Assembly (NCBI GenBank): GCA_020636915.1
Contig: JACJWV010000011.1
Span: 62,001-126,000 of the forward strand
Length of the DNA stretch: 64,000 bases
From: Nocardioides sp.
Lineage (GTDB): Bacteria > Actinomycetota > Actinomycetes > Propionibacteriales > Nocardioidaceae
Direction of reading: 5' to 3'
The first letter of the stretch is position 1, and every line of letters starts with the position of its first letter. Both the position numbers and the translations under genes were made by a program. Of this stretch, positions 23,357-31,152 are shown one piece after another. The notes beneath the pieces were generated by a model, which saw only the letters and a list, made by a program, of their open reading frames with translations, ran no database searches and was not told where the DNA came from.

Positions 23357-24787
23357 CTAGAGAATCGCGCCGGGCGAGTACGCCGCGGCGTCGGGGTGCT
23401 GCGCGGCCACGTCGGCGACCCGTCGTACGACCGCCTGCACCTGGGCGACCGCGGCACCGGTGAACGTGATCGGCTCGGCGACCAGCGAGCCGAGCTGGTC
23501 GGCGGTCAGGCCGAGGCGCGGGTCGGCGGCCAGCCGGGCGAACACGTCGTTCTCGGCCTGGCCCCGCCGCATGTCGAGCGCGGTGCCGACCGCGGCCTCC
23601 TTGATCGCCTCGTGCGCGGCCTCGCGGCCGACCCCGTTGCGGACCGCGGCCATCAGCACCTTGGTGGTGGCCAGGAAGGGCAGGTACCGGTCGAGCTCGC
23701 GCTGGATCACTGCCGGGAAGGCGCCGAACTCGTCGAGCACCGTCAGGAACGTCTCGAAGAGCCCGTCGGCGGCGAAGAAGGCGTCGGGAAGCGCCACCCG
23801 TCGTACGACGGAGTCGGAGACGTCGCCCTCGTTCCACTGGTCGCCGGCCAGCTCGCCGACCATCGACAGGTGGCCGCGCAGGACGACCGACAGGCCGTTG
23901 ACGCGCTCGCAGGAGCGGCTGTTCATCTTGTGCGGCATCGCCGAGGAACCGACCTGGCCCTCCTTGAAGCCCTCGGTGACCAGCTCGTTGCCGGCCATCA
24001 GCCGGACCGTGGTGGCGAGGTTGGAGGGGCCGGCGACCAGCTGGACCAGCGCGCTGACCACGTCGAGGTCGAGGCTGCGGGGGTAGACCTGGCCGACGCT
24101 GGTGAGCACCTTCTCGAAGCCGAGGTGCTGCGCCACGCGCTGCTCGAGCTCGGCCAGCTTCGCAGCGTCGCCGTCGAGCAGGTCGAGCATGTCCTGCGCG
24201 GTGCCCATGGGGCCCTTGATGCCGCGCAGCGGGTAACGGGCGAGCAGGTCCTCGACCCGGTCGAGCGCGACGAGCATCTCGTCGGCGACCGTGGCGAACC
24301 GCTTGCCCAGCGTGGTCGCCTGGGCCGCGACGTTGTGGCTGCGGCCGGCCATCACGGTCGTCTCGTGCTCCGCGGCGAGCCGCGCCAGCCGCGCCAGCGC
24401 GGCGACGGCCCGGTCGCGGACCAGGGCGAGCGACTGCTTGACCTGTAGCTGCTCCACGTTCTCGGTCAGGTCGCGCGAGGTCATGCCCTTGTGGATGTGC
24501 TCGTGGCCGGCGAGCGCCGAGAACTCCTCGATCCGCGCCTTCACGTCGTGACGGGTCACCCGCTCGCGCGCCGCGATCGACTCGAGGTCGACGCCCTTCT
24601 CGCCGAGGTCGACCACCCCGCGGTAGGCCTCGACCACCCCGTCCGGCACCTCGATCCCGAGGTCGCGCTGCGCCTCCAGCACCGCGAGCCACAGCTGACG
24701 CTCCAGCAGCACCTTGTGCTCGGGGGACCAGATGCCCCGCAGCTCGGCGGACGCGTAGCGGGTGGCCAGGACGTTGGGGACGCTCAC
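23357..24787 (-). CDS. purB: Adenylosuccinate lyase
   Basis: A GTG at 24787 gives 476 residues (VSVPNVLATRYASAELRGIW). PurB cleaves SAICAR and adenylosuccinate, so it acts twice in AMP synthesis. The fumarase/aspartase signature GSSAMPHKMNSRSCERV lies near residues 277-292, TSRDLTENVEQLQVK near 105-120, and a catalytic-histidine block MAGRSHNVAAQATTLGKRF near 145-165. It lies downstream of purD, with repeat A2 between. Confidence 0.96.
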   Translation of the reverse strand: MSVPNVLATRYASAELRGIWSPEHKVLLERQLWLAVLEAQRDLGIEVPDGVVEAYRGVVDLGEKGVDLESIAARERVTRHDVKARIEEFSALAGHEHIHKGMTSRDLTENVEQLQVKQSLALVRDRAVAALARLARLAAEHETTVMAGRSHNVAAQATTLGKRFATVADEMLVALDRVEDLLARYPLRGIKGPMGTAQDMLDLLDGDAAKLAELEQRVAQHLGFEKVLTSVGQVYPRSLDLDVVSALVQLVAGPSNLATTVRLMAGNELVTEGFKEGQVGSSAMPHKMNSRSCERVNGLSVVLRGHLSMVGELAGDQWNEGDVSDSVVRRVALPDAFFAADGLFETFLTVLDEFGAFPAVIQRELDRYLPFLATTKVLMAAVRNGVGREAAHEAIKEAAVGTALDMRRGQAENDVFARLAADPRLGLTADQLGSLVAEPITFTGAAVAQVQAVVRRVADVAAQHPDAAAYSPGAIL

Positions 24788-24819
24788 GGGTCCCCATCCT
24801 CCCACGCCCGCACGCACGG

Positions 24820-24929
24820 TCGAATCGAGAGTTCCGTCGGTTGAATCGAGACCTTTGGCCATCGACCTGCCCAGAAGTCGCGACTCGACCGACGGAACTC
24901 TCGATTCAACCGACGGAAGGCTCGATTCA
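24820..24929. repeat. Intergenic repeat family A, copy 2
   Basis: Two direct units (TCGAATCGAGAGTTCCGTCG at 24820 and a diverged unit at 24841) are followed, after a spacer, by three inverted units whose CGAYTC cores are at 24881, 24902 and 24923. The period is 21 bases, as in copy 1. The final TCA (24927-24929) forms the purD stop codon on the minus strand. Confidence 0.85.
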
Positions 24930-26228
24930 ACGGTCGGCGACCGAGGCGCCCTCCACGACACCGAGCGGCTCGGCGGCGATGTCGCTGCGCCGCTGGAGGC
25001 CGGGGAAGGTGATCAGGTCGGCGGCGGCGTACGCGCGAGCCCGGGCGTCGGGGACGTCGGCGCCGACCGCGCGCACGGCGAGGACCCGACCGCCGGCGGT
25101 GACCAGCCGGTCGCCGTCGACCGCGGTACCGGCGTGGACGACGTCGACCCCCTCGCACGCGGCGGCGTCCCCGACCCCGGCGATGACGTCGCCCTTCGAG
25201 GACGACTCCGGGTAGCCGGCCGACGCCAGCACGACGCTGACCGCAGCACCGCCCCGGAAGGCCGGGGCGGGCACGTCCGCGAGCCGGCCCTGCGCGGCCG
25301 CCAGCAGCAGCTCGCCGAGCGGCGAGGCGAGGACGGCGAGCACCGGCTGGACGTCGGGGTCGCCGAAGCGCACGTTGAACTCGATCACGCGCGGCCCGGC
25401 GGCGGTCAGCGCGAGCCCGACGTAGAGGCAGCCGACGAACGGCGTACCACGCCGGCCCATCTCCGCCAGCGTCGGCCGGACCACGCGGTCGAGCACGACG
25501 TCGGCCAGGTCGTCCTGCGCCCACGCGAGCGGCGTGTAGGAACCCATCCCGCCGGTGTTGGGGCCGCGGCCGCCGTCGAAGATCCGCTTGAAGTCCTGCG
25601 CCGGCTGGAGGGCGTACGCCGTCGTCCCGTCGCACACGGCGAAGACCGAGACCTCGGGGCCGTCGAGGAACTCCTCGACCACCACCCGGCCGCCCTCGCG
25701 TGACAGGCACAGCGCGGCGTGCGCGAGCGCCTCCGCCCGGTCCCGGGTCACCACGACGCCCTTGCCGGCGGCGAGCGCGTCGTCCTTGACCACGTACGGC
25801 GCCCCGAAGGCGTCGAGCGCGGCCTCGACCTCGGCCGCGGTCCCGCACGTGCGCGCCCCCGCCGTGGGCACGCCGGCAGCCTCCATCACGCCCTTCGAGA
25901 ACGCCTTGGAGCCCTCGAGCCGGGCAGCCGCGCGGGAGGGGCCGAAGACCGCGATCCCGCGCTCGCGGACAGCGTCGGCGACGCCCGCGACCAGCGGTGC
26001 CTCCGGGCCGACGACCACCAGGTCCACCCCGAGCGAGGCCGCCAGGTCGGCCACCGCGGGCGCGGACATCGGGTCGACGTCGTGCAGCGTCGCGACCGCG
26101 GCGATGCCCGGGTTGCCGGGCGCGGCGTGCACCTCGGTGACCGACGGGTCCTGGGACAGCGCGATCGCGAGCGCGTGCTCGCGGCCGCCGGTGCCGATGA
26201 CGAGCACGGATCGCGGGGTGGTCCTCAC
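24927..26228 (-). CDS. purD: Phosphoribosylamine-glycine ligase
   Basis: The 433-residue ATP-grasp enzyme makes GAR from phosphoribosylamine, glycine and ATP. VLVIGTGGREHALAIALSQD starts the protein. DLVVVGPEAPLVAGVAD, AYVVKDD-type lysine region (APYVVKDDALAAGKGVVV), GPNTGGMGSYTPL and the metal-site block RVIEFNVRFGDPDVQPVL follow in order. The last codons and stop run into repeat A2. Confidence 0.97.
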   Translation of the reverse strand: MRTTPRSVLVIGTGGREHALAIALSQDPSVTEVHAAPGNPGIAAVATLHDVDPMSAPAVADLAASLGVDLVVVGPEAPLVAGVADAVRERGIAVFGPSRAAARLEGSKAFSKGVMEAAGVPTAGARTCGTAAEVEAALDAFGAPYVVKDDALAAGKGVVVTRDRAEALAHAALCLSREGGRVVVEEFLDGPEVSVFAVCDGTTAYALQPAQDFKRIFDGGRGPNTGGMGSYTPLAWAQDDLADVVLDRVVRPTLAEMGRRGTPFVGCLYVGLALTAAGPRVIEFNVRFGDPDVQPVLAVLASPLGELLLAAAQGRLADVPAPAFRGGAAVSVVLASAGYPESSSKGDVIAGVGDAAACEGVDVVHAGTAVDGDRLVTAGGRVLAVRAVGADVPDARARAYAAADLITFPGLQRRSDIAAEPLGVVEGASVADR

Positions 26229-26249
26229 GGACGACCAGCCTAGGGCGCG

Positions 26250-27125
26250 CTAGGTGCGACGGCTGATCGACTCCGAGTAGGCGGACGGGCGGTACCGCAG
26301 GATCGGGTCGTCGGACAGCTCGATGCCGTCGACCACCCGGGCCGGGTCGAAGACCAGGGGATCCTGGTCGGGAAGCTCCTCGGTCACCTCGATCGTCCCG
26401 CCGAGCAGCTCGCGCGCGTGCTTCCACACCGACGTCGCGCGGTGCGGGTCGTCACCCGGACCGGCCACCTGGAGGTGGACGTCGTACCGCACCGGGCCCT
26501 GCGCCAGCCGCGCGGACATCTCCTCGAAGAGCCGGTCGGGGCCGCCGAAGGCCTGCGCCAGCGGCGCGGTGTCCTGCGGGACGAAGATGTACCGCACCCA
26601 GCTCAGCCGGTCGTCGGCGTCGCGCCACCCGTAGGCGTGGATCGGGTAGTACGTGCGCTCGGTGAAGCTCCGGGGCGACGAGACCGCCTTGCTGCGCAGG
26701 CCGTCGAGGATCGCGGGCACCATCCGTGGGTGCCGCAGCAGGAACAGCGGGAACGTGGCCTGGTGCCGCGACGCCTCCGTCATCGCGACGAACTCCTCCG
26801 GGCTGTCGGTCGGGAACCGCCGCGAGGTCTGGCCGAGCAGGTCGGTCTCCGTGCCGTCCGGCAGCCGGAACTTCACCGCCATGCCACGGATGTCGGGGAC
26901 CTTGTCCGGGACGCCGGCGTCGCCGCCCGCGTTCGACCACCGCACCACCACGGGCACCGGGTCACCGGCCAGGTGCCCGGCGCGACCCAGCGCCGCCGCC
27001 TCCGGGGTCGCGGTGAAGGTCCCGGCGTAGAAGCGCCCCTTGGCGTGCAGGGTGCGGTGGCGGTCCGGCCCGCCGAAGGTCGCGCGCAGCCGGTCGATCG
27101 CCCGCACCGGGTCCAGGTCGGTCAT
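26250..27125 (-). CDS. Catalase-family heme protein (small, catalase-related peroxidase type)
   Basis: The 291-residue protein lacks the catalase C-terminal extensions. LHAKGRFYAGTFTATPEA keeps the distal region, although the classical distal HAK histidine is seen as H28. VRWSNAGGDAGVPDKVPDIRGMAVKF is the conserved beta-barrel block, TSRRFPTDSPEEFVAM follows, and ILRYRPSAYSESISRR carries the proximal tyrosine likely to ligate heme. Such short members act as peroxidases more than catalases. It stands between purA and purD on the same strand. Confidence 0.85.
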   Translation of the reverse strand: MTDLDPVRAIDRLRATFGGPDRHRTLHAKGRFYAGTFTATPEAAALGRAGHLAGDPVPVVVRWSNAGGDAGVPDKVPDIRGMAVKFRLPDGTETDLLGQTSRRFPTDSPEEFVAMTEASRHQATFPLFLLRHPRMVPAILDGLRSKAVSSPRSFTERTYYPIHAYGWRDADDRLSWVRYIFVPQDTAPLAQAFGGPDRLFEEMSARLAQGPVRYDVHLQVAGPGDDPHRATSVWKHARELLGGTIEVTEELPDQDPLVFDPARVVDGIELSDDPILRYRPSAYSESISRRT

Positions 27126-27188
27126 GTCGCGGAACGCTAGCCCCTGCGCCCTCGGACGGCGAGGGTCCGCCGGGATCCAGGACCAGGC

Positions 27189-28487
27189 TCAGACCAGGTC
27201 GTGCCGCACGACGGTGGCGTCGCGCGACGGGCCGACCCCGACCGCGGAGATGCGCGCACCCGACATCGCCTCGACCGTCTCGACGTACGCCCGCGCGTTG
27301 GCCGGCAGGTCCTCGAAGGTGCGGGCCTGCGAGATGTCCTCCCACCAGCCGGGGAGGTACTCGTAGATCGGTACGGCGTGGTGGAAGTCGCTCTGGTTGA
27401 CCGGCATCTCGTCGTGGCGGGTGCCGTCCACGTCGTAGGCGACGCAGACCGGCACCTGCTCCAGGCCGGTGAGCACGTCGAGCTTGGTGAGGACGAAGTC
27501 GGTCACCCCGTTGACCCGCGCGGCGTAGCGGGCGATGACCGCGTCGTACCACCCGCAGCGGCGCGGGCGGCCCGTCGTGGTGCCGTACTCGGCGCCGGTC
27601 TTGCGCAGGTGCTCACCCGCGTCGTCGTGGAGCTCGGTCGGGAACGGGCCCTCGCCGACGCGGGTGGTGTAGGCCTTGACGATCCCGATGATCCGGTCCA
27701 GGCGGGTCGGCGGGATGCCGGATCCGGTGCACGCGCCCCCGGCGGTCGCCGAGGACGAGGTGACGAAGGGGTAGGTGCCGTGGTCGACGTCGAGCAGGGT
27801 CGCCTGCCCGGCCTCGAGCAGCACCGTCTCGCCGCGGTCCAGCGCTTGGTTGAGGAGCAGCCCGGTGTCGCTGACCATCGGGCGGAGGCGGTCGGCGTAC
27901 GAGAGCAGCTCCTCGACGGTGCCCTCGACAGTGGAGGCGCGGCGGTTGTAGATCTTGGTGAGGACCTGGTTCTTCAGCTCCAGGACGCCCTCGACCTTCT
28001 GGGTCAGGATCTTCTCGTCGAAGAGGTCCTGCACCCGGATGCCGATGCGGTTCATCTTGTCGGCGTAGGTCGGGCCGATGCCACGGCCCGTCGTGCCGAT
28101 CCGGCGGCTGCCGAGGAAGCGCTCGGTGACCTTGTCCAGGGCCCGGTTGTACTCCGCGATCACGTGGGCGTTGGCGCTGATCTGCAGGCGGCTGACGTCG
28201 ACGCCGCGGGCCACGAGCGCGTCGAGCTCCTCGAACATCACCGCGAGGTCGACCACGACGCCGTTGCCGATCACCGGGGTGCAGCCCGGGGTGAGGATGC
28301 CGCTGGGCAGGAGGTGGAGGGCGTACTTCTCGCTGCTCCCGTCGGGCTGGGTGATCACCACGGTGTGGCCGGCGTTGTTGCCGCCGTTGAACTTCACGAC
28401 GTAGTCGACCCGGGAGCCGAGGAGGTCGGTCGCCTTGCCCTTCCCCTCGTCGCCCCACTGGGCGCCGATGATGGCGATGGCCGGCAT
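27189..28487 (-). CDS. purA: Adenylosuccinate synthase
   Basis: The 432-residue GTP-dependent enzyme joins IMP and aspartate. The P-loop QWGDEGKGKATDLL is at residues about 9-22, VKFNGGNNAGHTVV carries the general-acid histidine, and GTTGRGIGPTYADKM and TTTGRPRRCGWYDAV follow. It completes, with PurB, the branch to AMP. A strong inverted repeat (AGCTCCGG, 28529-28536, with 28547-28554) lies in its 5' leader. Confidence 0.97.
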   Translation of the reverse strand: MPAIAIIGAQWGDEGKGKATDLLGSRVDYVVKFNGGNNAGHTVVITQPDGSSEKYALHLLPSGILTPGCTPVIGNGVVVDLAVMFEELDALVARGVDVSRLQISANAHVIAEYNRALDKVTERFLGSRRIGTTGRGIGPTYADKMNRIGIRVQDLFDEKILTQKVEGVLELKNQVLTKIYNRRASTVEGTVEELLSYADRLRPMVSDTGLLLNQALDRGETVLLEAGQATLLDVDHGTYPFVTSSSATAGGACTGSGIPPTRLDRIIGIVKAYTTRVGEGPFPTELHDDAGEHLRKTGAEYGTTTGRPRRCGWYDAVIARYAARVNGVTDFVLTKLDVLTGLEQVPVCVAYDVDGTRHDEMPVNQSDFHHAVPIYEYLPGWWEDISQARTFEDLPANARAYVETVEAMSGARISAVGVGPSRDATVVRHDLV

Positions 28488-28528
28488 GGGGTCACCTTCT
28501 CGCTGCAGAGTCCGTCAGAGACGCAAAC

Positions 28529-28554
28529 AGCTCCGGCACAACAGCACCGGAGCT
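28529..28554. promoter_or_regulatory. Inverted repeat in the purA leader
   Basis: AGCTCCGG (28529-28536) and CCGGAGCT (28547-28554) form a perfect 8-base stem with a 10-base loop, flanked by partly complementary GCAA and TTGC. It lies 41 bases upstream of purA and 117 upstream of the divergent lipid kinase. It may be an operator or leader hairpin; there is no evidence to choose. Confidence 0.45.
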
Positions 28555-28671
28555 CTTGCGGCCACACGTTACCAAAGCGACCGCCCGGCCTCGTCGGCTC
28601 GACCACTCCGGCCCGGTCCACCCGCCTCGGCCCTGGCCGGGGCCCCGGGGCGAGGGGATAGGGTCCGCGGC

Positions 28672-29553
28672 GTGGACCCCCTCCTCGTCATCACCAACAG
28701 CGACGCCGGGACGGCGGACGAGGAGAACCTCGACGCGGCGCTCGCCGTCCTGCGCGAGCGCGCCTCGGTCGAGGTCGCCGCGACCTCCAACCCCGGCGAG
28801 CTCGACGGCGTCCTGCACCGCGCCGGGTCGCGGCGCATCGTCGTCGCCGGCGGCGACGGCAGCCTGCACGCGGTGATCGCCGCGCTCCACCGGCGCCAGG
28901 AGCTGAAGAACGCGGTCCTGGGCCTGCTGCCGCTCGGCACGGGCAACGACTTCGCCCGCGGCACCGACATCCCGCTCGACCCCGCGGAGGCCGCCGAGGT
29001 GGTGCTGCGCGACAACCCGCGGCCGATCGACCTCGTGGTCGACGAGGTCGGCGAGATCGTCGTCAACAGCGTCCACGTGGGCGCCGGTGCCGACGCGAGC
29101 CGTCGGGGCGCGAGCCTGAAGAAGCGCTTCGGGCGCATCGCCTACCCGATCGGCGCCCTGCTCACCGCCCTGGACCCGGCCACCGTGCGCCTGCGCGTCG
29201 AGATCGACGGCGAGGTGGTCTCCGACCTCGACCGCCCGGTGCTGATGGTCGCCGTCGGCAACGGCCCGTCCGTCGGCGGCGGCACCCACCTGACGCCGGA
29301 CGCCGACCCCGAGGACGGCCAGGTCGACGTGCTGATCTCGCGGTCGACCGGCCCCCTGGCGCGGGTCCTCTACGCCGTCCGCCTCGGCTTCGCCAGCCAC
29401 CACGAGCGCGAGGACGTCACCTACCTGCGCGGCGGCCGGGTCTCGGTCTCGGGCGGCCCGTTCTGGTGCAGCGCCGACGGCGAGGTCTACGGCCCCGAGC
29501 GGCAGCGCACCTGGCACGTCGAGCCCGCGGCGTACCACATGCTGCTTCCCTGA
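28672..29553 (+). CDS. Diacylglycerol/sphingosine-kinase-family lipid kinase
   Basis: GTG 28672, with AGGGGATAG shortly upstream, gives 293 residues. The nucleotide-binding block VVAGGDGSLHAVIAAL and the PLGTGNDFARGTDIP motif are signature features of the DAGK catalytic domain. The C-terminal beta domain has VGNGPSVGGGTHLTPDADPEDGQ. It should phosphorylate a lipid such as diacylglycerol at the membrane inner face, in phosphatidate recycling. Divergent from purA. Confidence 0.92.
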   Translation: MDPLLVITNSDAGTADEENLDAALAVLRERASVEVAATSNPGELDGVLHRAGSRRIVVAGGDGSLHAVIAALHRRQELKNAVLGLLPLGTGNDFARGTDIPLDPAEAAEVVLRDNPRPIDLVVDEVGEIVVNSVHVGAGADASRRGASLKKRFGRIAYPIGALLTALDPATVRLRVEIDGEVVSDLDRPVLMVAVGNGPSVGGGTHLTPDADPEDGQVDVLISRSTGPLARVLYAVRLGFASHHEREDVTYLRGGRVSVSGGPFWCSADGEVYGPERQRTWHVEPAAYHMLLP

Positions 29554-29822
29554 GGGGTCGCGCTCTCCCGTCGGACGCGGGAGGTCATCAGGATCGTGGT
29601 GACGGTTGCTCAGATGTGATGACGTCCTGCGCCGCTCGCCTCACACGGCCTCGTGGGAGCGCGGTGGCGTGGATGAACCGGATTGATCCGTACCCCCAGC
29701 GTGGCGACCGTGAGCCGGGAGCCAGCGTCCGCCCCAGCCGCGCCGCCCCGTCGCCGGCCTGTCGGTCGCAACCCCAGGCGACCCGCAGGACGCCGCCGTC
29801 AGGCGCCCGACCGCAAAGGCCC
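29554..29822. other. Intergenic region without gene
   Basis: This 269-base stretch between two convergent genes holds no plausible coding frame. The only structure seen is GTCATCA (29584-29590) with TGATGAC (29617-29623), a weak inverted repeat with a 26-base loop. It may help terminate either gene. Confidence 0.5.
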
Positions 29823-30824
29823 TCACACCCAGCCGCGCCGTACCGCCTCGACGCCGGCCTGGAACCGGCTGTCGGCCCCGAGCTCGGTCATCAGGTCCGC
29901 CACCCGGCGGCGCACCGTGCGCAGGCTGAGGCCGAGCTGCCGGGCGATCTGCTCGTCGTGGGCACCGTTGGCGAGCTGGCGCAGCAGCGCCCGTCGTACG
30001 TCGGGCTGGACGTGGTCGCCCACGCCGAGGACCGGGTCGGCGCGCTCCCAGTAGAGCTCGAACAGGAGCGCGAGCGCCTCCACGATGCCCTGCTGGCGGA
30101 CCAGGGTGCGCGGCTCGTCGATGAAGCCGAGGGGCTCGGGCAGCACCGCGTGGGTCGTGCCGATGACGAACATCCGCGTCGGGAGGTCCGGCAGCACCCG
30201 GATCTGCTCCCCCGCCTCGGCCCGGCGCCGGATGACGTCGGGGGCCTCCTGGAGCACCCGGATCGGGTAGATGGCGCGGGACCGCCGACCCTCCGCGACC
30301 AGGTCGCGGATCACCTGGAGCATCGCGTCCTCGCGCTGGATCCGCCACTGGTCGGGCCGCAGCCACGCCAGGTCGCCCTTGCTCTGCCGGATGAGCGCCG
30401 CGATCAGCATCGCGGCGTTGCCACCGGTGCTGATCTCGCCGTCGAGCGGGTGGACCTCGTCGACCTCCCCCTCGGCCGGCCGGGCCGCGCCGGCCACGAG
30501 GAGCGGGACGGCGCTGGCCAGGTCGGCGAGCTCGGCGTGCGAGCGCGACGCGGCCTCGCTGAGCTGCACGATCAGCCGCGCGAGCGCCTGGGCGGGCGAC
30601 TCCACGTGGATCCGGTTGTCGGCGTCGAACCGCACAATCCCGCGCTCGACCAGCGGAGCGACCTCCGCGAGCAGCTGCTCCGGTGTCCGGGACACCGCCG
30701 CGGCGGCCCACTCCAGCCGCTGGCCCGACTGGCGCCGGACCTGCTCGTAGGTGCGCTCGACCGCCGGACTGAACCCGAGAGCGGTGAGCACCGTGCTCGG
30801 CTCAGCGCGCGCCATGTTTGGCAT
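29823..30824 (-). CDS. Two-HTH transcriptional regulator (TrmB-like N-terminus, LuxR-type C-terminus)
   Basis: The 333-residue protein starts MPNMARAEPSTVLTALGFSP. The N-terminal winged helix (VERTYEQVRRQSGQRLEWAA through GIVRFDADNRIHVESP) resembles TrmB-like domains. The middle (DEVHPLDGEISTGGNAAML; REDAMLQVIRDLVAEGRRSR) may sense a ligand. The C-terminus (LRQLANGAHDEQIARQLGLS then LRTVRRRVADLMTELG) is a LuxR/GerE helix-turn-helix. Streptomyces and relatives carry many such one-component regulators. The target is unknown. It is convergent with the lipid kinase and divergent from lysS. Confidence 0.82.
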   Translation of the reverse strand: MPNMARAEPSTVLTALGFSPAVERTYEQVRRQSGQRLEWAAAAVSRTPEQLLAEVAPLVERGIVRFDADNRIHVESPAQALARLIVQLSEAASRSHAELADLASAVPLLVAGAARPAEGEVDEVHPLDGEISTGGNAAMLIAALIRQSKGDLAWLRPDQWRIQREDAMLQVIRDLVAEGRRSRAIYPIRVLQEAPDVIRRRAEAGEQIRVLPDLPTRMFVIGTTHAVLPEPLGFIDEPRTLVRQQGIVEALALLFELYWERADPVLGVGDHVQPDVRRALLRQLANGAHDEQIARQLGLSLRTVRRRVADLMTELGADSRFQAGVEAVRRGWV

Positions 30825-30928
30825 CTTAGTGTCAGCGGCCGGTTGTCTCGCGCTGGCACGGACGTGTCATAGCAGGATTTCCGATGTCACGTCGACGGTC
30901 GCGCGCCTTTCTCGGGGCGTGACTCGCC

Positions 30929-30962
30929 CGACACGACCCGCATCGGGGGATCGGTCGTGTCG
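30929..30962. promoter_or_regulatory. 10-bp inverted repeat upstream of lysS
   Basis: CGACACGACC (30929-30938) pairs perfectly with 30953-30962 around a 14-base loop. It could be an operator or a leader hairpin. No T-run follows. Confidence 0.4.
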
Positions 30963-31045
30963 AGGACGTGACCGGGCAAGGGCGTCGGAACTGCCACTGG
31001 GCGGCGGCTCCGGCGCCCTTCCGCACGTCGGTCCCTGGCCAGCAT

Positions 31046-31093
31046 CCGGTCAGCCACCCGGTCAGCCACCCGGTCGGCCACCCGGCCGACCGG
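31046..31093 (+). repeat. 12-bp tandem repeat x4 upstream of lysS
   Basis: Two perfect and two diverged copies of CCGGTCAGCCAC lie 60 bases upstream of the lysS start, so in or near its 5' leader. It is a possible length-variable site. Confidence 0.85.
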
Positions 31094-31152
31094 CGGAACC
31101 GGCCCGGTAGCGTGGGGCGCCGGACGTCCCCCACCCCGCAGGAGCAGCACCG

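Larger units (their letters stand above)
30825..31152. other. 328-base divergent intergenic region
   Basis: No gene is seen. Starting from the regulator side it has GTGTCAGCG (30829-30837) with CGCTGGCAC (30851-30859), an 8-of-9 inverted repeat that could be an autoregulatory operator. A perfect 10-base inverted repeat CGACACGACC/GGTCGTGTCG follows at 30929-30962, then a 12-base tandem repeat (31046-31093) before lysS. Promoters for both neighbours should lie here. Confidence 0.6.

Noticed and set aside
23313..24797. Long minus-strand frame upstream of the ECF sigma gene
   Set aside because: It is an alternative frame of purB; the sigma homology begins at ATG 23312.
24788..24961. Repeat-encoded peptide (VESRVPSVESR type) as N-terminal extension of PurB
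   Set aside because: It is a translation of repeat A2 in an open frame; PurB homology starts at GTG 24787.
29554..31152. tRNA or other RNA gene in the larger gaps
   Set aside because: No cloverleaf, T-loop GTTCRA or CCA end with proper spacing was found.
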